Below are positions 24,902 to 35,687 of a DNA stretch of 64,000 nt, in pieces. Made by a program: the position numbers and the translations under genes. Under the pieces are notes generated by a model. The model did no database searches. It was not told where the DNA came from and saw only the letters and a program-made list of their open reading frames with translations. How positions within the stretch are numbered: position 1 is the stretch's first letter; the number at the start of each line of letters is the position of its first letter. The DNA comes from Actinomucor elegans (lineage: Eukaryota > Mucoromycota > Mucoromycetes > Mucorales > Mucoraceae): contig JAMSLZ010000005.1 of assembly GCA_026027325.1 (NCBI GenBank), forward strand, positions 2,170,001 to 2,234,000, read 5' to 3'.

Positions 24902-26390
24902 ACATATGCTTTCTTAAAATAAAGAGCTTTCTCAGTATTATATCACATACTTAGTAAATGATCGGAACAAGTTACTAAATTCATTACAACCATCGTTCAA
25001 CTTCATCGCATTTCATAAAGCTATTATACTGGTCAATAATGAGCTGTAATGGTCGAGTGTATATCAGATACATGCAATTTATCACTATTCTTTAATACAT
25101 AGTATACTCATTGTGCTATAGTTACATAACGGTTGTGCTAGATGCAATGCCTTATCTTGAACATGCTTTACTTATCATATGCGACATTTAACCGGGATTA
25201 GTACAAAGATCTACCAATCATTATAATCGTTTTGCATGAAATGGTTGTAATTTTCAGCTCATATCCAGAACATAATATATGCACAAGTATAACGATTGTA
25301 GTAAATTCAATGTTATTTTCTAAACATAAGCTATCAAATTGAGAAATGTATAAATATTGAAAATGAGAAAAATTTCCTGGCTTCATTTTTTATTTATTTT
25401 TTATTTTATGGAGCACCAAGACAGAATTTACAAAACAAAGTCTACTAATAGTATAGATCGGGCATAGGAAAGGATACTCAAGTTATGGCGCTATGCGTTC
25501 AAAATAAAATAAAGCAACTTTCTATCAATGATACATCTATGAATTGAAAGAAATAGCGAACGCCCCATGCACTATTAGATGTATCATTCAATACTACACT
25601 TATTTTTTTAATGTACTTTTCATAGCTAAAAAACACACGCACACATTAATGGTGTTTTAATTATAACATTGAAACTAACAAAGAGACGATTTAAAAAAAT
25701 GTAAGCGAGACTGAGCATAAACTGATGCTGAGGTACCGCTAAATTTGTTAGCCGAGTGGGCATGGCCTGACTTGAACCTCGTTCTCGGATCAGCCGGCAC
25801 GATCTAGCGACGATATACTGAAGCAAGCGTTGACTCCTAACTTTTGAGAACTCTGACAGAAAGGTATTGGTATGATAGCCTATCTCATGATAACATCGTG
25901 TTGATCGGTTTAACAGATTGACCATCCTAAATATGATTCTTTTGACAATAAATTTTGATGTCGGTATCCAGGCAATCATTTGTACTCAACCGGAGAAACA
26001 TAATACATGATCGATCCGAACTTAAAATGACACACAGTTCTTATTGGCTCAAGCATGTATGGTCTGCTAATTGAGTTGCAAAAACATGTAGCCCATAGCT
26101 GCACTGTAGTCGTTATGTTATGATTACTTCGTTATATGTCGGGATCTTGCTTTTCGATTGTAGTGAATTCAACAAGAAATACCAATAGAATGCTCAAAAA
26201 TTAATTGAAAACTAACTAAAGTTTATATTGCGTCACATACAGAGCTAATTTGTCTCGTCTCCAGCTATTCTGAAACCCATATTAATGCAGCTGTTTCCTT
26301 TTTCTTTTTTTTTCTTTGTCAAAGGTTTCTTTTTCCTAATTCAAAATCATTCTTACAAACTTAGATTTTTTCTTTATACGTTTTAACACC
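24902..26390. other. Intergenic stretch with decayed-looking sequence
   Basis: About 1.5 kb. Around 25240-25375 is a loose member of the dispersed repeat family with the tail 'TTGAGAAATGTATAAAT', nearly repeated at about 53383. 25720-25870 is less AT-rich than its surroundings and contains 'GTTAGCCGAGTGGG', which resembles a tRNA D-arm but does not fold into a tRNA. The 117-codon minus-strand frame here has no recognisable domain. 'CTTTTTCTTTTTTTTTC' just before 26391 fits a promoter. Confidence 0.5.
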
Positions 26391-27853
26391 ATGACAGTTA
26401 TTGATACAAGTTGTGTATCAAGGTAAATTCAATAAATAAACTAAAAACCAGATAAATAACTGTCCTTTGAGCAGTGAAATCAATATGTATGTTAGGCCAA
26501 AGCCTATTGTCCACGATCAGAAAGTGACAATTCACCATTGGTAAACATTCAAGCAAGGCTAAAATAAATCAAACTTTAACAAGTTTTTGTGCAGGCAATT
26601 ACGAGATTTGTTGTTGACAGATGATGAGCAGCATAAAAATCAATTGATTGTCCCTACCGGACAAGATATCTACAGGGTAAAAAAGTTACATAAGAGGAGT
26701 GTATAAAGCAACTAATGATGGTATAGTACAACTTTAAAACTGGGCAGAGAAGCTATTTGCTCAAAGACATTGGCTATTCTCCCACTTGCATGGCTTCTGG
26801 GTAATTTAATTGTTATTTTTGTATGGTACGCAGCTAACCTTTTTTTTTTCATATGCAGCTACGGCTACTGGGCAGCAGGAGGGCAGAGAGGCGACTTGAC
26901 TTTGAAAGACACAAATAGTGACTATCAAGTGTAAGTTTGCCAACAAATTCATGAATTAAACTTACAAGTTAAATGTAACAGGAGCATTACTACTTCACCA
27001 GGATGTACAATCAATAATGGACTCTGCTTTTCACGTTTAAATCAAGAGACAAGACTACTTGTTTCTAATAATGATGCTTCTATCAGAGTATTTTCTGTGC
27101 CGGACTTGGAGTTGATAGACACGCTTGATTTTAGAACAGCTATCAATCATAGTAAATGAAACGTGTGAGAATATTAATTTGCATGATCTCTAACTTACTC
27201 TACTAGCCTCTGTAAGTCCAGATGGTAGGAAAATGATTACGGTAGGAGACGATAACCGGGTGCAGTTATTCAATGTAACAAGTACTGGCCATTATGAACT
27301 AGCCACTACAATGGCAGGTAAGCAAGTACTTCGCTGAAAGATTAGGAAAGGGCACTAAGCCATTTTTTAGTTTCTCGAGATGCCAATTTTTCAGTTGCTT
27401 GGAATCATTCATCAGATAAATTTGCAGTATCAAGTCAAGATGGATCAGTACATGTATGGGATATTCGCAGCCGCAATCCACTAGCGAGGTTTTCAGGACT
27501 ACATCCATCTATTACCAAAGGAGCTGCACGATGTGTCAAGTTTACACAGACAGGAGCAGTTGATCTACTTGCTTTTACTGAACATGTTTCTCATGTTCAT
27601 ATAGTAGATACGCGAACTTTTGACGGTCAGCAGACATTGCGAGTAGGACCTGCGGGTCATGATACACCTATTACTGGATTGTGTTTCTCTAACGATAGTC
27701 AAAAGATGTTTGTAGGCACGTACCATAGACCAATGTGAGTAATCAGCTAGTTGACCTTTTTTTTTAAAAAAAATAGGCTTGGAAAACGCCATTTTAGACT
27801 TTAACATTGATACGGGCTCGCGAAGGAGATTTGCTCAAGGTTCTCTGATTTAA
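26391..27853 (+). CDS. Conserved uncharacterised fungal WD40 protein
   Basis: Exons: 26391..26422, 26475..26540, 26595..26676, 26727..26800, 26859..26930, 26982..27151, 27207..27317, 27371..27715 and 27777..27853, giving 342 aa. WD-type strands include 'NDASIRVFSVPDLELIDTLD', 'VSPDGRKMITVGDDNRVQLF' and 'SQDGSVHVWDIRSRNPLARF'. The ending 'VGLENAILDFNIDTGSRRRF' matches the usual C-terminal blade of the S. pombe SPBC2A9.03-type WD proteins as I recall them. That ending requires a GC donor at 27716 for the last intron. A GT donor further on (27736) would instead give a short frame-shifted tail. The cellular role is not known to me. Confidence 0.85.
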
Positions 27854-29205
27854 TTGATACTTAAAACAAAGATAGTTATTATTTCCCCACCTTATGTATA
27901 TATACACTCTTAATACTTCCACCCCTAGCCTTTGTAAAATAAAATTATTTAGTACTTTGTAAAAATAAAGAAGCTGTATCAAAGTTTGGAATGGTATATA
28001 GTATATTTCCAGTCAACTTAAAAGCGCATTGATAATTGATTGACACATATAAACAAGTCATTCATTAAATTGAGCTCAAACTAAAATTGTATCAGATGCA
28101 GTAACTTATTCTGAACGTGAAATGGACATTGGACCGAGATCGGTGAAAGATTTAAAGTTGAACAATACACAATCCTAATTTTGAAGCAGCCATTTGAAAG
28201 TTCTAGTGTCCAGAAATTAAGGTCCCATGCCATAAAATATAAATCAAATTATTACAAGTACAAATTTAAAACGATATATGATTTATGAAGAATGCAATTT
28301 TTTCTTGAACAAAAAGTTTTGTAATAAAGCAAGGAAAACAATATGAAGCTAAGCCATAAACTTTTATATCATTGGTTCTTTGTGCTCACTATTAAAGTTA
28401 TCGTTTCCTTACGTAGCTATCACATCTGTAATATAGCATTATATTTAATGTAATTACTGGATTGCAAAGCTTTATCTCAATATAGATTCACTTGTTTAGG
28501 AATTAGTCAAGGGCGCAAATAAGGAGCCATTTTTCGCCATTCAAAGAAACCAATGTTCTGTATCTCAGTTCCAAATAGATTTGACCAATGTGAACTTTGT
28601 TTAACAAGCAAATCAAGCATTGAATACAGACCAACGCATATACACTAAAAGGTTGCTATAGATAAAAGCAAATACGTAACACTATAAATGCAAAATAGCA
28701 ATAAGTGGCATACAAAGTTAACATAAACCCTAATTAAAGCTTCATATCTATGACTTATTGGAATGGTGTTCATGATTTATGTGGTACTGCTACTGAGAAC
28801 TGTCTTCGTCATAATAAGCAAATCGGGTTTGAAGCGATCGATTATTAACAAGTTTCTACTTTTGAACTACGCAACTGATTTGCGCCCTAAGAAAACGTGC
28901 TTACCAATGTGATATATTACAAGAAGGATCTACAATAATAATATTGAATAGGAGTTGATGTCTTACAGCAATCAAATGCGGATTAAATATGTGAAGGCTT
29001 CAAATGCATCACTTAAGCGGAGTTAGATTTGTGTATCTTTATATAGGAAAAGAGTAGGATGTGCAGATCAGACAAAACCTACACAATCATCGATTGCCAT
29101 GTTCCTCTTTAAAAAAGCTATAGTAGAGTGACATATAAAGGCAAGTTAATAGAATAAACTTGGTGAGTTTTCTATCGACTATTACTTTGCTTTTTTTTTG
29201 GCCAT
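27854..29205. other. Gene-poor intergenic stretch with one dispersed repeat
   Basis: About 1.35 kb. A clear forward copy of the dispersed repeat is at about 28096-28155 ('TTATTCTGAACGTGAA' then 'ACATTGGACCGAGATCGG'). I see no gene. T-rich sequence at 29190-29200 leads into the velvet gene. Confidence 0.55.
28096..28155 (+). repeat. Dispersed repeat family copy (forward)
   Basis: One of the best-preserved copies of the 3' core: 'GACATTGGACCGAGATCGG'. No inverted partner was found nearby. Confidence 0.55.
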
Positions 29206-30339
29206 ATGATAAATCAAGACGAAAAACTAACCCCACAATGCTCAGAGTCATTGCAGTACCAATCGTCAGACAGTGATGATTTGTTCAATGCCCTTATCAA
29301 CTATAATGGAGGTCAAGATGAATTACTTTCTCAGACAGCTAGTAATAACTATCGGTGTAACGAAGATAATGATTGCAATAACAACTATAGTAGTAGTACT
29401 CCTACAAAAAAGAGTGTAAGCCTGACGTTTCTTGAACCAAATATCGATCTGAAGGCCAAGATCCCACTCCAAGTAAATAAGAATCATCAAAATACCCTAA
29501 ATGACTATAATTGCGAAATTATAAAAGCAATGTTACATCACCAGACCTATAATTCTATCCAAAAGTAAATATTGTATTAGGCCAATATAGTATACACTAT
29601 AGAACTAACAAGATTACCTTTTAGTGAATATTTATTAGAGATTATAGAACAACCTCAGCAGTGTCGAATGTCAGGATATGGAGAAAAGGATCGAAGGCCG
29701 ATTGATCCAGCCCCTATAGTGAAACTGACGGTTCTCAATGGCAGTGAAGATAATATAATAGAGTGAGGTTTATAGTTTCTCCATTCACTTCTTGTTCTAA
29801 TTTTATATATTATAGTGCTATTGACTGTCCGTTTTACATTCTGCATGCATCACTCTGGTCAGTGGATATGACAACAAAACACGATCTTATAGAAGGAACG
29901 ACAATTCATTCACTTAAACTCTTGATTGGATCACTTGTTAGTTCACCAGAACTCCTCAGAGACTTAGAGAATGTGAAAGCCTATTATTTCTCATTCCCAG
30001 ACTTGAGTGTGCGAATGACTGGTCAGTATCGATTACAGTTTAGTTTAATACATTTGGCAAGGTAAGAAGGCCACTTGGAGTTCTTTGTGTGCGCATACCA
30101 ATCGAGTTAAATTGCAGGAACAAGGTCATTAAGGAAGTTTTTTCAGACCCTTTTATCGTTTACACAGCCAAAGCGTACCCAGGAATGAAAGGTAAACTTT
30201 TATAGTATTTCAGTAGCTATTAATAAAGACTAATATCAAAGAAAACATAGAATCTAGTGCACTATCCAAACATTTGGCCAAGCAAGGCTTAAAATTGACT
30301 GTTCGTATTCAAACTAGATCGAAAAAAGATGAAAAATAA
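29206..30339 (+). CDS. Velvet-domain transcriptional regulator
   Basis: Exons: 29206..29564, 29625..29762, 29816..30061, 30118..30191 and 30251..30339, giving 301 aa. The first 118 residues are polar and Asn/Ser-rich. The velvet domain follows to the end: 'EYLLEIIEQPQQCRMSGYGE' and 'KDRRPIDPAPIVKLTVLN', then 'FYILHASLWSVD', 'YYFSFPDLSVRMTGQYRLQF' and 'VFSDPFIVYTAKAYPGM', ending with 'LSKHLAKQGLKLTVR'. These are the hallmark blocks of the NF-kB-like velvet fold. Velvet proteins dimerise, bind DNA and couple development to secondary metabolism in fungi. Which subgroup (VeA, VelB, VosA or VelC) it belongs to was not resolved; the compact C-terminal domain is nearer VosA/VelB. Confidence 0.95.
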
Positions 30340-31772
30340 ACTATAATACCTCATTCAATTGTTGCTGCTCTCTTTTATTTTATTTTTATTTTCATATTCA
30401 ATATGCAAGGATGAAATTAATCCTTCAGCACGCAAGAAGCAATTGCAAATATTTGAATGGAAACCAATTGATTTCTCAGTTCATGGCTGTTTGTCATCAT
30501 AAAAGCGATTACCTTATAGTTTTTTCTTGATGTCTAATCAAGATTAAGTTAGATTAAGCAGCTCATTTTGAACATAGATCACTAATTAAACGTAATCTGG
30601 TATAGATCATTAGAGTCAATTCTCATGAAATATGCACTTTATTGCTATCCAAGAAAAAATGCAAGGTGCTCACTGAGTCTTGAAATAAACAAAAATCTTC
30701 ATAAATACAGAAGCTCTTTTTGCATATGAACACTAATCGAGATCGATCAAAAGATCTGTAGAAGATGCAACAGAACAAAAGGTCCCGAGGGCGGTTTTAC
30801 ATTAGTAGGATGCAATTTAAACTTCAGTACCCGTTTTGGAAAGTTGTGAATTGCATTATTTCAAAGCAGTATAAGTTTTATATACGTATATATGCTAGTA
30901 TGCGTACACATTTTTGCTGTATTTGTAGTATCTAGATCAGTCAAGTAATAACTGCTTTTAATAAGATAAAAGAATTATTTCTCATCAAAGAAAACTCTGT
31001 GGTTTTAAAGAAATACAACACAGTTTTCATACCATTCAATGTGCAATGTAACTTTTCGAAAATGCTATTAACCAATGCAGGATCCCAGTTTATTGTTATA
31101 TAAAACTCGCATTAAAGGAGAAGCGGAAAAATTTGAAGTAAATTACACAACTCTGACATTTCTACTTTCCACCAATCAATGAATATCTCCATAAATCCGA
31201 AGGAGTTCCAATTATCGCTTAGATCATTTCCAACGCGGAGGCCAAGCGAAGAGAGGAAAGAGTCAAGCATCCAGCAAGAGGCAAAATCTGAGAATCCTTC
31301 TTTATCACCTGTACTTTGTTATTGGTAAGATGATCATACATAAGAAGACAAAGAGATATTATACTATGGGGAGAATGGATGGATGTAGATGGATGGATAT
31401 AAAAAAGCTGGGGATTGGGTTATATTTATTTTTGCACTGCATAGTAGGGTTATCCAATTTTTGATTTAAATGTAGTATAATCTCAACTTTGGAATCCAAC
31501 CTATATTACAGTAAACTACACTATTCAGCACCATAACTACACTATAACGAGATCATAGGTTTCAGTTAACGCAACTTATTGGATGATTCGTTGGATTAGT
31601 CAACTATACTACATTTAGTCATTAAAAGGTGACCTCTATTTTCCGAGTCTACTGCTTACTAATAAGCGGCTAGCCGCAGTGCAAAAAATGGGCATAAAAA
31701 GCATATGTTTCTTGATATTCTTGAACACTTTTCTAACTTTCTTTCCCTTCTATCAATTCCAATCAATTAGAA
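30340..31772. promoter_or_regulatory. Intergenic region and probable 5' UTR intron of the uL16 gene
   Basis: 30340-31150 is gene-poor, with partial forward repeat copies at about 30556-30625 and 30715-30765. 31190-31324 may be the promoter and 5' UTR. A GTAAGA donor at 31325 and a 3' site at about 31770 ('TTCTAAC', a pyrimidine run, then 'AATTAG' two bases before ATG) suggest a 446-nt 5' UTR intron. It contains GGAT repeats at 31375-31398. A perfect 12-bp palindrome GCGGCTAGCCGC is at 31666-31677. A downstream transcription start with no intron remains possible, since 'GCATAAAAAG' at about 31692 could act as a TATA box. Confidence 0.45.
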
Positions 31773-32423
31773 ATGGGTCGCCGTCCTGCTCGCTGTTACA
31801 GATACTGTAAGAATAAGCCTTACCCCAAGTCCAGATACTGTCGTGGTGTCCCTGATGCCAAGCTCAGAATCTACGATTTAGGTCGTAAGAAGGCTTCTGT
31901 CGATGATTTCCCTCTCTGTGTCCACTTGGTCTCCAACGAATACGAACAACTCTCTGCTGAAGCTCTTGAAGCTGGTCGTATTTGTGCCAACAAGTACATG
32001 TCCAAGACTTCCGGTAAGGATTCCTTCCACATGCGTATTCGTGTCCACCCTTATCACGTCACCCGTATCAACAAAATGTTGTCGTGTGCTGGTGCTGATA
32101 GATTGCAAACTGGTATGCGTGGTGCTTTCGGTAAGCCTAACGGTCTTGTCGCTCGTGTCAACATTGGTCAAATCATTTTCTCTGTCCGTACTAAGGATTC
32201 CAACAAGGCTGTCGTTATTGAAGCTTTGAGACGTTGCAAGTACAAGTTCCCTGGTCAACAAAAGATCATTATCTCCAAGAAGTGGGGTTTCACTCCTCTT
32301 GGCCGTGCTGAATATGTTGAAGCTCGTGCTGCCGGTAAGCTCAGACCTGATGGTTGTTATGTCAAGTTCGTTCCTCAAAGAGGTCCTCTTGCCAACTACT
32401 TCAAGGAAGCTGGCAAGGTTTAA
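31773..32423 (+). CDS. RPL10: 60S ribosomal protein uL16 (L10)
   Basis: Uninterrupted 216-aa coding exon starting '[20 protein letters not shown]' and '[20 protein letters not shown]', near-identical to eukaryotic uL16. It includes the P-site loop region '[20 protein letters not shown]' and '[12 protein letters not shown]'. uL16 is added late to the 60S subunit and contacts the tRNA acceptor arms. C-rich preferred codons (AAG, GTC, CTC) mark a highly expressed gene, unlike its neighbours. The start is fixed by conservation. A long open frame on the opposite strand (31878-32378) is a shadow of this gene. Confidence 0.98.
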   Translation: MGRRPARCYRYCKNKPYPKSRYCRGVPDAKLRIYDLGRKKASVDDFPLCVHLVSNEYEQLSAEALEAGRICANKYMSKTSGKDSFHMRIRVHPYHVTRINKMLSCAGADRLQTGMRGAFGKPNGLVARVNIGQIIFSVRTKDSNKAVVIEALRRCKYKFPGQQKIIISKKWGFTPLGRAEYVEARAAGKLRPDGCYVKFVPQRGPLANYFKEAGKV

Positions 32424-32782
32424 ATTTATTGTTTAAAATAAAATTGAACAAAGTGCATACATATAAATGAAATAAAGACTATAAGCATATTGTTTGTTTG
32501 TGAAGTTTGTACAGTTACATAGCCCTCTTGTGTGTCATTGATGCATAATTTAAAAGCAGGATTGTTTCTGATTGACAGCTATCAAGTTGGAACGATCCAA
32601 AGCCCGGATCCTTATACGTTAGATTCGGCCGTAAGTCCGTCAGTACATTTGATAATTGATGCTATGACACTTGAAATTATACAAATGACTAATAACCCTA
32701 AGTGTAATTGATGTAACTAATAAAATACTTAACCTATCATTATTAGACTACGGTTACTCAATAACTCTAATAAATGCAATAG

Positions 32783-32889
32783 TGAATTCTGAACAAGAAC
32801 TGCTTATAAGATGCATCATTTGAGAGGGATCTGTTGAGAGATCTATGGGTTATTAGTATGAATCCTGCATTTCCCAAATTATTATTTGA

Positions 32890-32944
<55 letters not shown>

Positions 32945-33090
32945 AAGTATGTACATTCAATATAATAGCATATTTAAGCGTATGCCATCGTACATAATTT
33001 ACAAACATTTCTTGTAAACTCGATCTAGAGATCTCTCAACTGATCTCGGTTTCATTTTACATCTGATGATTATTGTATATTCAGATTACG
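32783..33090. mobile_element. Candidate MITE-like element: inverted dispersed repeats around a CA/TA tract
   Basis: The left arm at about 32783-32852 reads forward ('GAATTCTGAACAAGAACTGC' then 'TGTTGAGAGATCTATGG'). The right arm at about 33020-33090 reads in reverse ('GATCTAGAGATCTCTCAAC' then 'TGATCTCGGTTTCA' and 'TATATTCAGATTACG'). The arms face each other across about 170 bp containing CA and TA repeats at 32891-32944. No coding capacity. Target-site duplications were not recognised. Confidence 0.4.
32891..32944. repeat. CA/TA compound microsatellite
   Basis: CA repeats followed directly by TA repeats, about 54 bases, lying between two inverted copies of the dispersed repeat. Confidence 0.9.
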
Positions 33091-35687
33091 CTATATAGTG
33101 AATCTATTACAATCATTTTTTAATTTTTGTACAATTAATATATTATAACCATCAGTACTTTACACGTAAGTGATATACATCTCTTGTAACATAGAGGCAG
33201 TGATCAATGGATTTCTATATTAATCTCGTTTTAGTGTAGAACCTACTTGACAAGCTATAGTTTGAATGATGTACTGTATCTGCTACAGCCATTCTTTAAC
33301 TATAGTAATGAGAGGCACTTCAAATGGACAAGATAGTCGAAACACTCTTTTAAGATTAAGTAATCACCAAACAAACAGACAGATTTGCATCTATTATTAA
33401 TGGATCAATAGTAGTCAATAAACTTTACTGCACATATTAGAAAGTACATATTTGACATCCCCCGCATTTTTATCACATTAAAAACCTTGTTAGTTACTGA
33501 AAACGCAACTTGCATTGCTTTAGTGAAAGTCTCCTTAAAGTGATTCCATTAGATTTTGACAAATAAATATAATGTCTTCACTAGTTCCTAAAATCATATC
33601 TTGTTCAACATTGAACCGAGATTTACATTTGAGCCTTAGGGGAAAAAAATAGACATAAGCACGATTTAATATATGTGCAAGGCTTTCATAAGTATACGTT
33701 AGCATGATAAAGTACTCGAAATACTCAACATTTGATTGGCGCGCAAATGAATATGAGATTGAAAGTTTGCCACCAAATACAAAGCTTTTAAATTGCAAAA
33801 TGGCTTCTAGATCAATGATGAACCGAGATAAATCAACGATTTTCAGATAGAATATAGAACAAAGCACGCTATTTCTGTTAAAAAAGTATTTCATGACTCT
33901 AACTTGATATAGTAAGATGTTAGGGTTTTCCGAAAACACAGTATTTAACTGCGATAGACAGATACGTTCTTATTCGATTTTATTATAGAACGGACACATC
34001 CTATTATAATGACTCAGGTGCCTTTTATTGTACACTTATCAACTGCACAGTGATTGATTAGGTAAATCCTATCAAGAAAGCTTGTAGTACAATTAGACTT
34101 GATGTAAACCTGAGAAAAAAGTTATTATATTAAACGTTACACCTTGTACACTTTTACTATTATAGGAGTATCGTTCATTTGGTCGAGAAAACAAGACCAA
34201 GAATTGGTAAGTATCCAATTATTATAGTGAACTTTGTTTGGGGGGGAGGGTGTCTAGAACCTTTTAAAAAGATGAAATAAAGCTTATCTGATGCATTATC
34301 TTTATTATAGATTAAAATCTAAATGAATACTTTTTTTTTTGAATGATTTATTTAAATCTGTAACTGTCAAAACGCACTATGTAAAATCTTGCTATATTAT
34401 TTCGTCAATTATGTTATTGTTATAAATAGGAAAGAAACATAAGGTTTTTTTTTAGCGTATCTTTATATCTGCTCAGCTACAAAATAAGAGAAGTTCGCCA
34501 ATACATTTAGCAGTTATTAAACCATAATATCTAATAGTGAATAGGGGCGACATCACCCGAGGGATCGCTTTCTTAAATATTATGTGTCAGTATGAACAAG
34601 CCATTATCTGTATAAGCATATTAGAAACATAATTACTATGAAAAACGTGTTAAAATAATGTCCTTGCGCTCAGGTTACAATTATAAATATAATACGATCT
34701 TTTTTCTATAAAACACATTAGTTCATTTTATCACTTGGCATTGTAACTAATCTTTTGATTATCAGACAATAACTATTCAGAAATAATTCTTCAGTATTTA
34801 CTTATCTTTTTTTTTTAAAAAAAAAAAACTTGGAATTTATCAATTGAAGCATATCTTGCAGGTTGAGATCAAGGAACTCTTTTATTTATATATATATATA
34901 GAACTAAATTAAAAGCACATTCTACTTTACCTATCCAGTAATCAAAAGGTAAACCCTGCAAAGTTTTGGTTTAAAGTAAGAAAGCTATTCGGATTTGTTC
35001 ACTGTAACTTTGTCTTGCATTTGTATTACTCGTGTTTACGACTTGAGATTCAGACAGTATCATGTACCACCTTATTATTATGAAAAATCGAAGCTCGGCT
35101 GGCATGTTTCTTTCTCTTTGAATCGCCTATAGCCTAAATAAATAATCAACAAGCCGTGATTTCAGACTGACATGTTGATATGTTTTACAGAATATATTGG
35201 TATCTAAAAACTGAGAATTAGAGGGTTATATAAGGAAATCATCACTAATAAACGGGAATTCTCAGGCAAAGTAGTGCAATTTCAACACGCTATCATGATG
35301 AATTACCATAGTAAAAACATTTTTTCATTCGACAAATACAGTATCTTGATTGCGCTCAGTAAAAAAAGGGCTTTTTTTAACTATTCTTTCTGACCCAAGG
35401 GACATGTGAGTAAGGATAGTAACACCCCATACCGAAATAGAAAACGAAATATTGGCAGCAGGTTGGAATTCTTTTGTCACTTGGGTTCGTGTGTTCCTGG
35501 AAATACATGTGCAGTGTTTCCTTTTATTCAATATTACCTGCTCCGCCCAACATTAGCCCGCTTCTCCGCTTATTATATCTTTACTTTCAGTATAAATATA
35601 TATACATCTTTTTGGTTTTTTTTTCTTTCAAGAAAAAGGTCTTTTTCTCTTGTATTATATCTATTATCTTTTTTGTAAATTTCAACC

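Larger units (their letters stand above)
32424..35687. other. Long gene-poor region with repeats
   Basis: About 3.3 kb. It holds an inverted repeat pair around a CA/TA microsatellite (32783-33090, annotated separately), further repeat fragments with 'GAACCGAGAT' at about 33610 and 33820, G-run and T-run tracts (about 34238 and 34808), and a short TA tract near 34890. The 134-codon minus-strand frame at 33535-33939 overlaps those fragments and has no domain. The last 100 bp before 35688 are T-rich with 'CAACCATGG' at the start codon. Confidence 0.55.

Noticed and set aside
25750..25830. tRNA-like fragment with GTTAGCCGAGTGGG and, on the other strand, GGTTCAAGTC
   Set aside because: The D-arm-like and T-arm-like pieces are on opposite strands, and no acceptor stem or anticodon arm can be drawn.
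25626..25979. 117-codon open frame on the minus strand
   Set aside because: No family, no start context or introns; the less AT-rich centre is more likely decayed repeat sequence.
31878..32378. 166-codon open frame antisense to uL16
   Set aside because: It mirrors the strong codon bias of the ribosomal-protein gene and encodes no recognisable domain.
33535..33939. 134-codon open frame on the minus strand
   Set aside because: AT-rich composition, no recognisable motif, and two dispersed-repeat fragments lie inside it.
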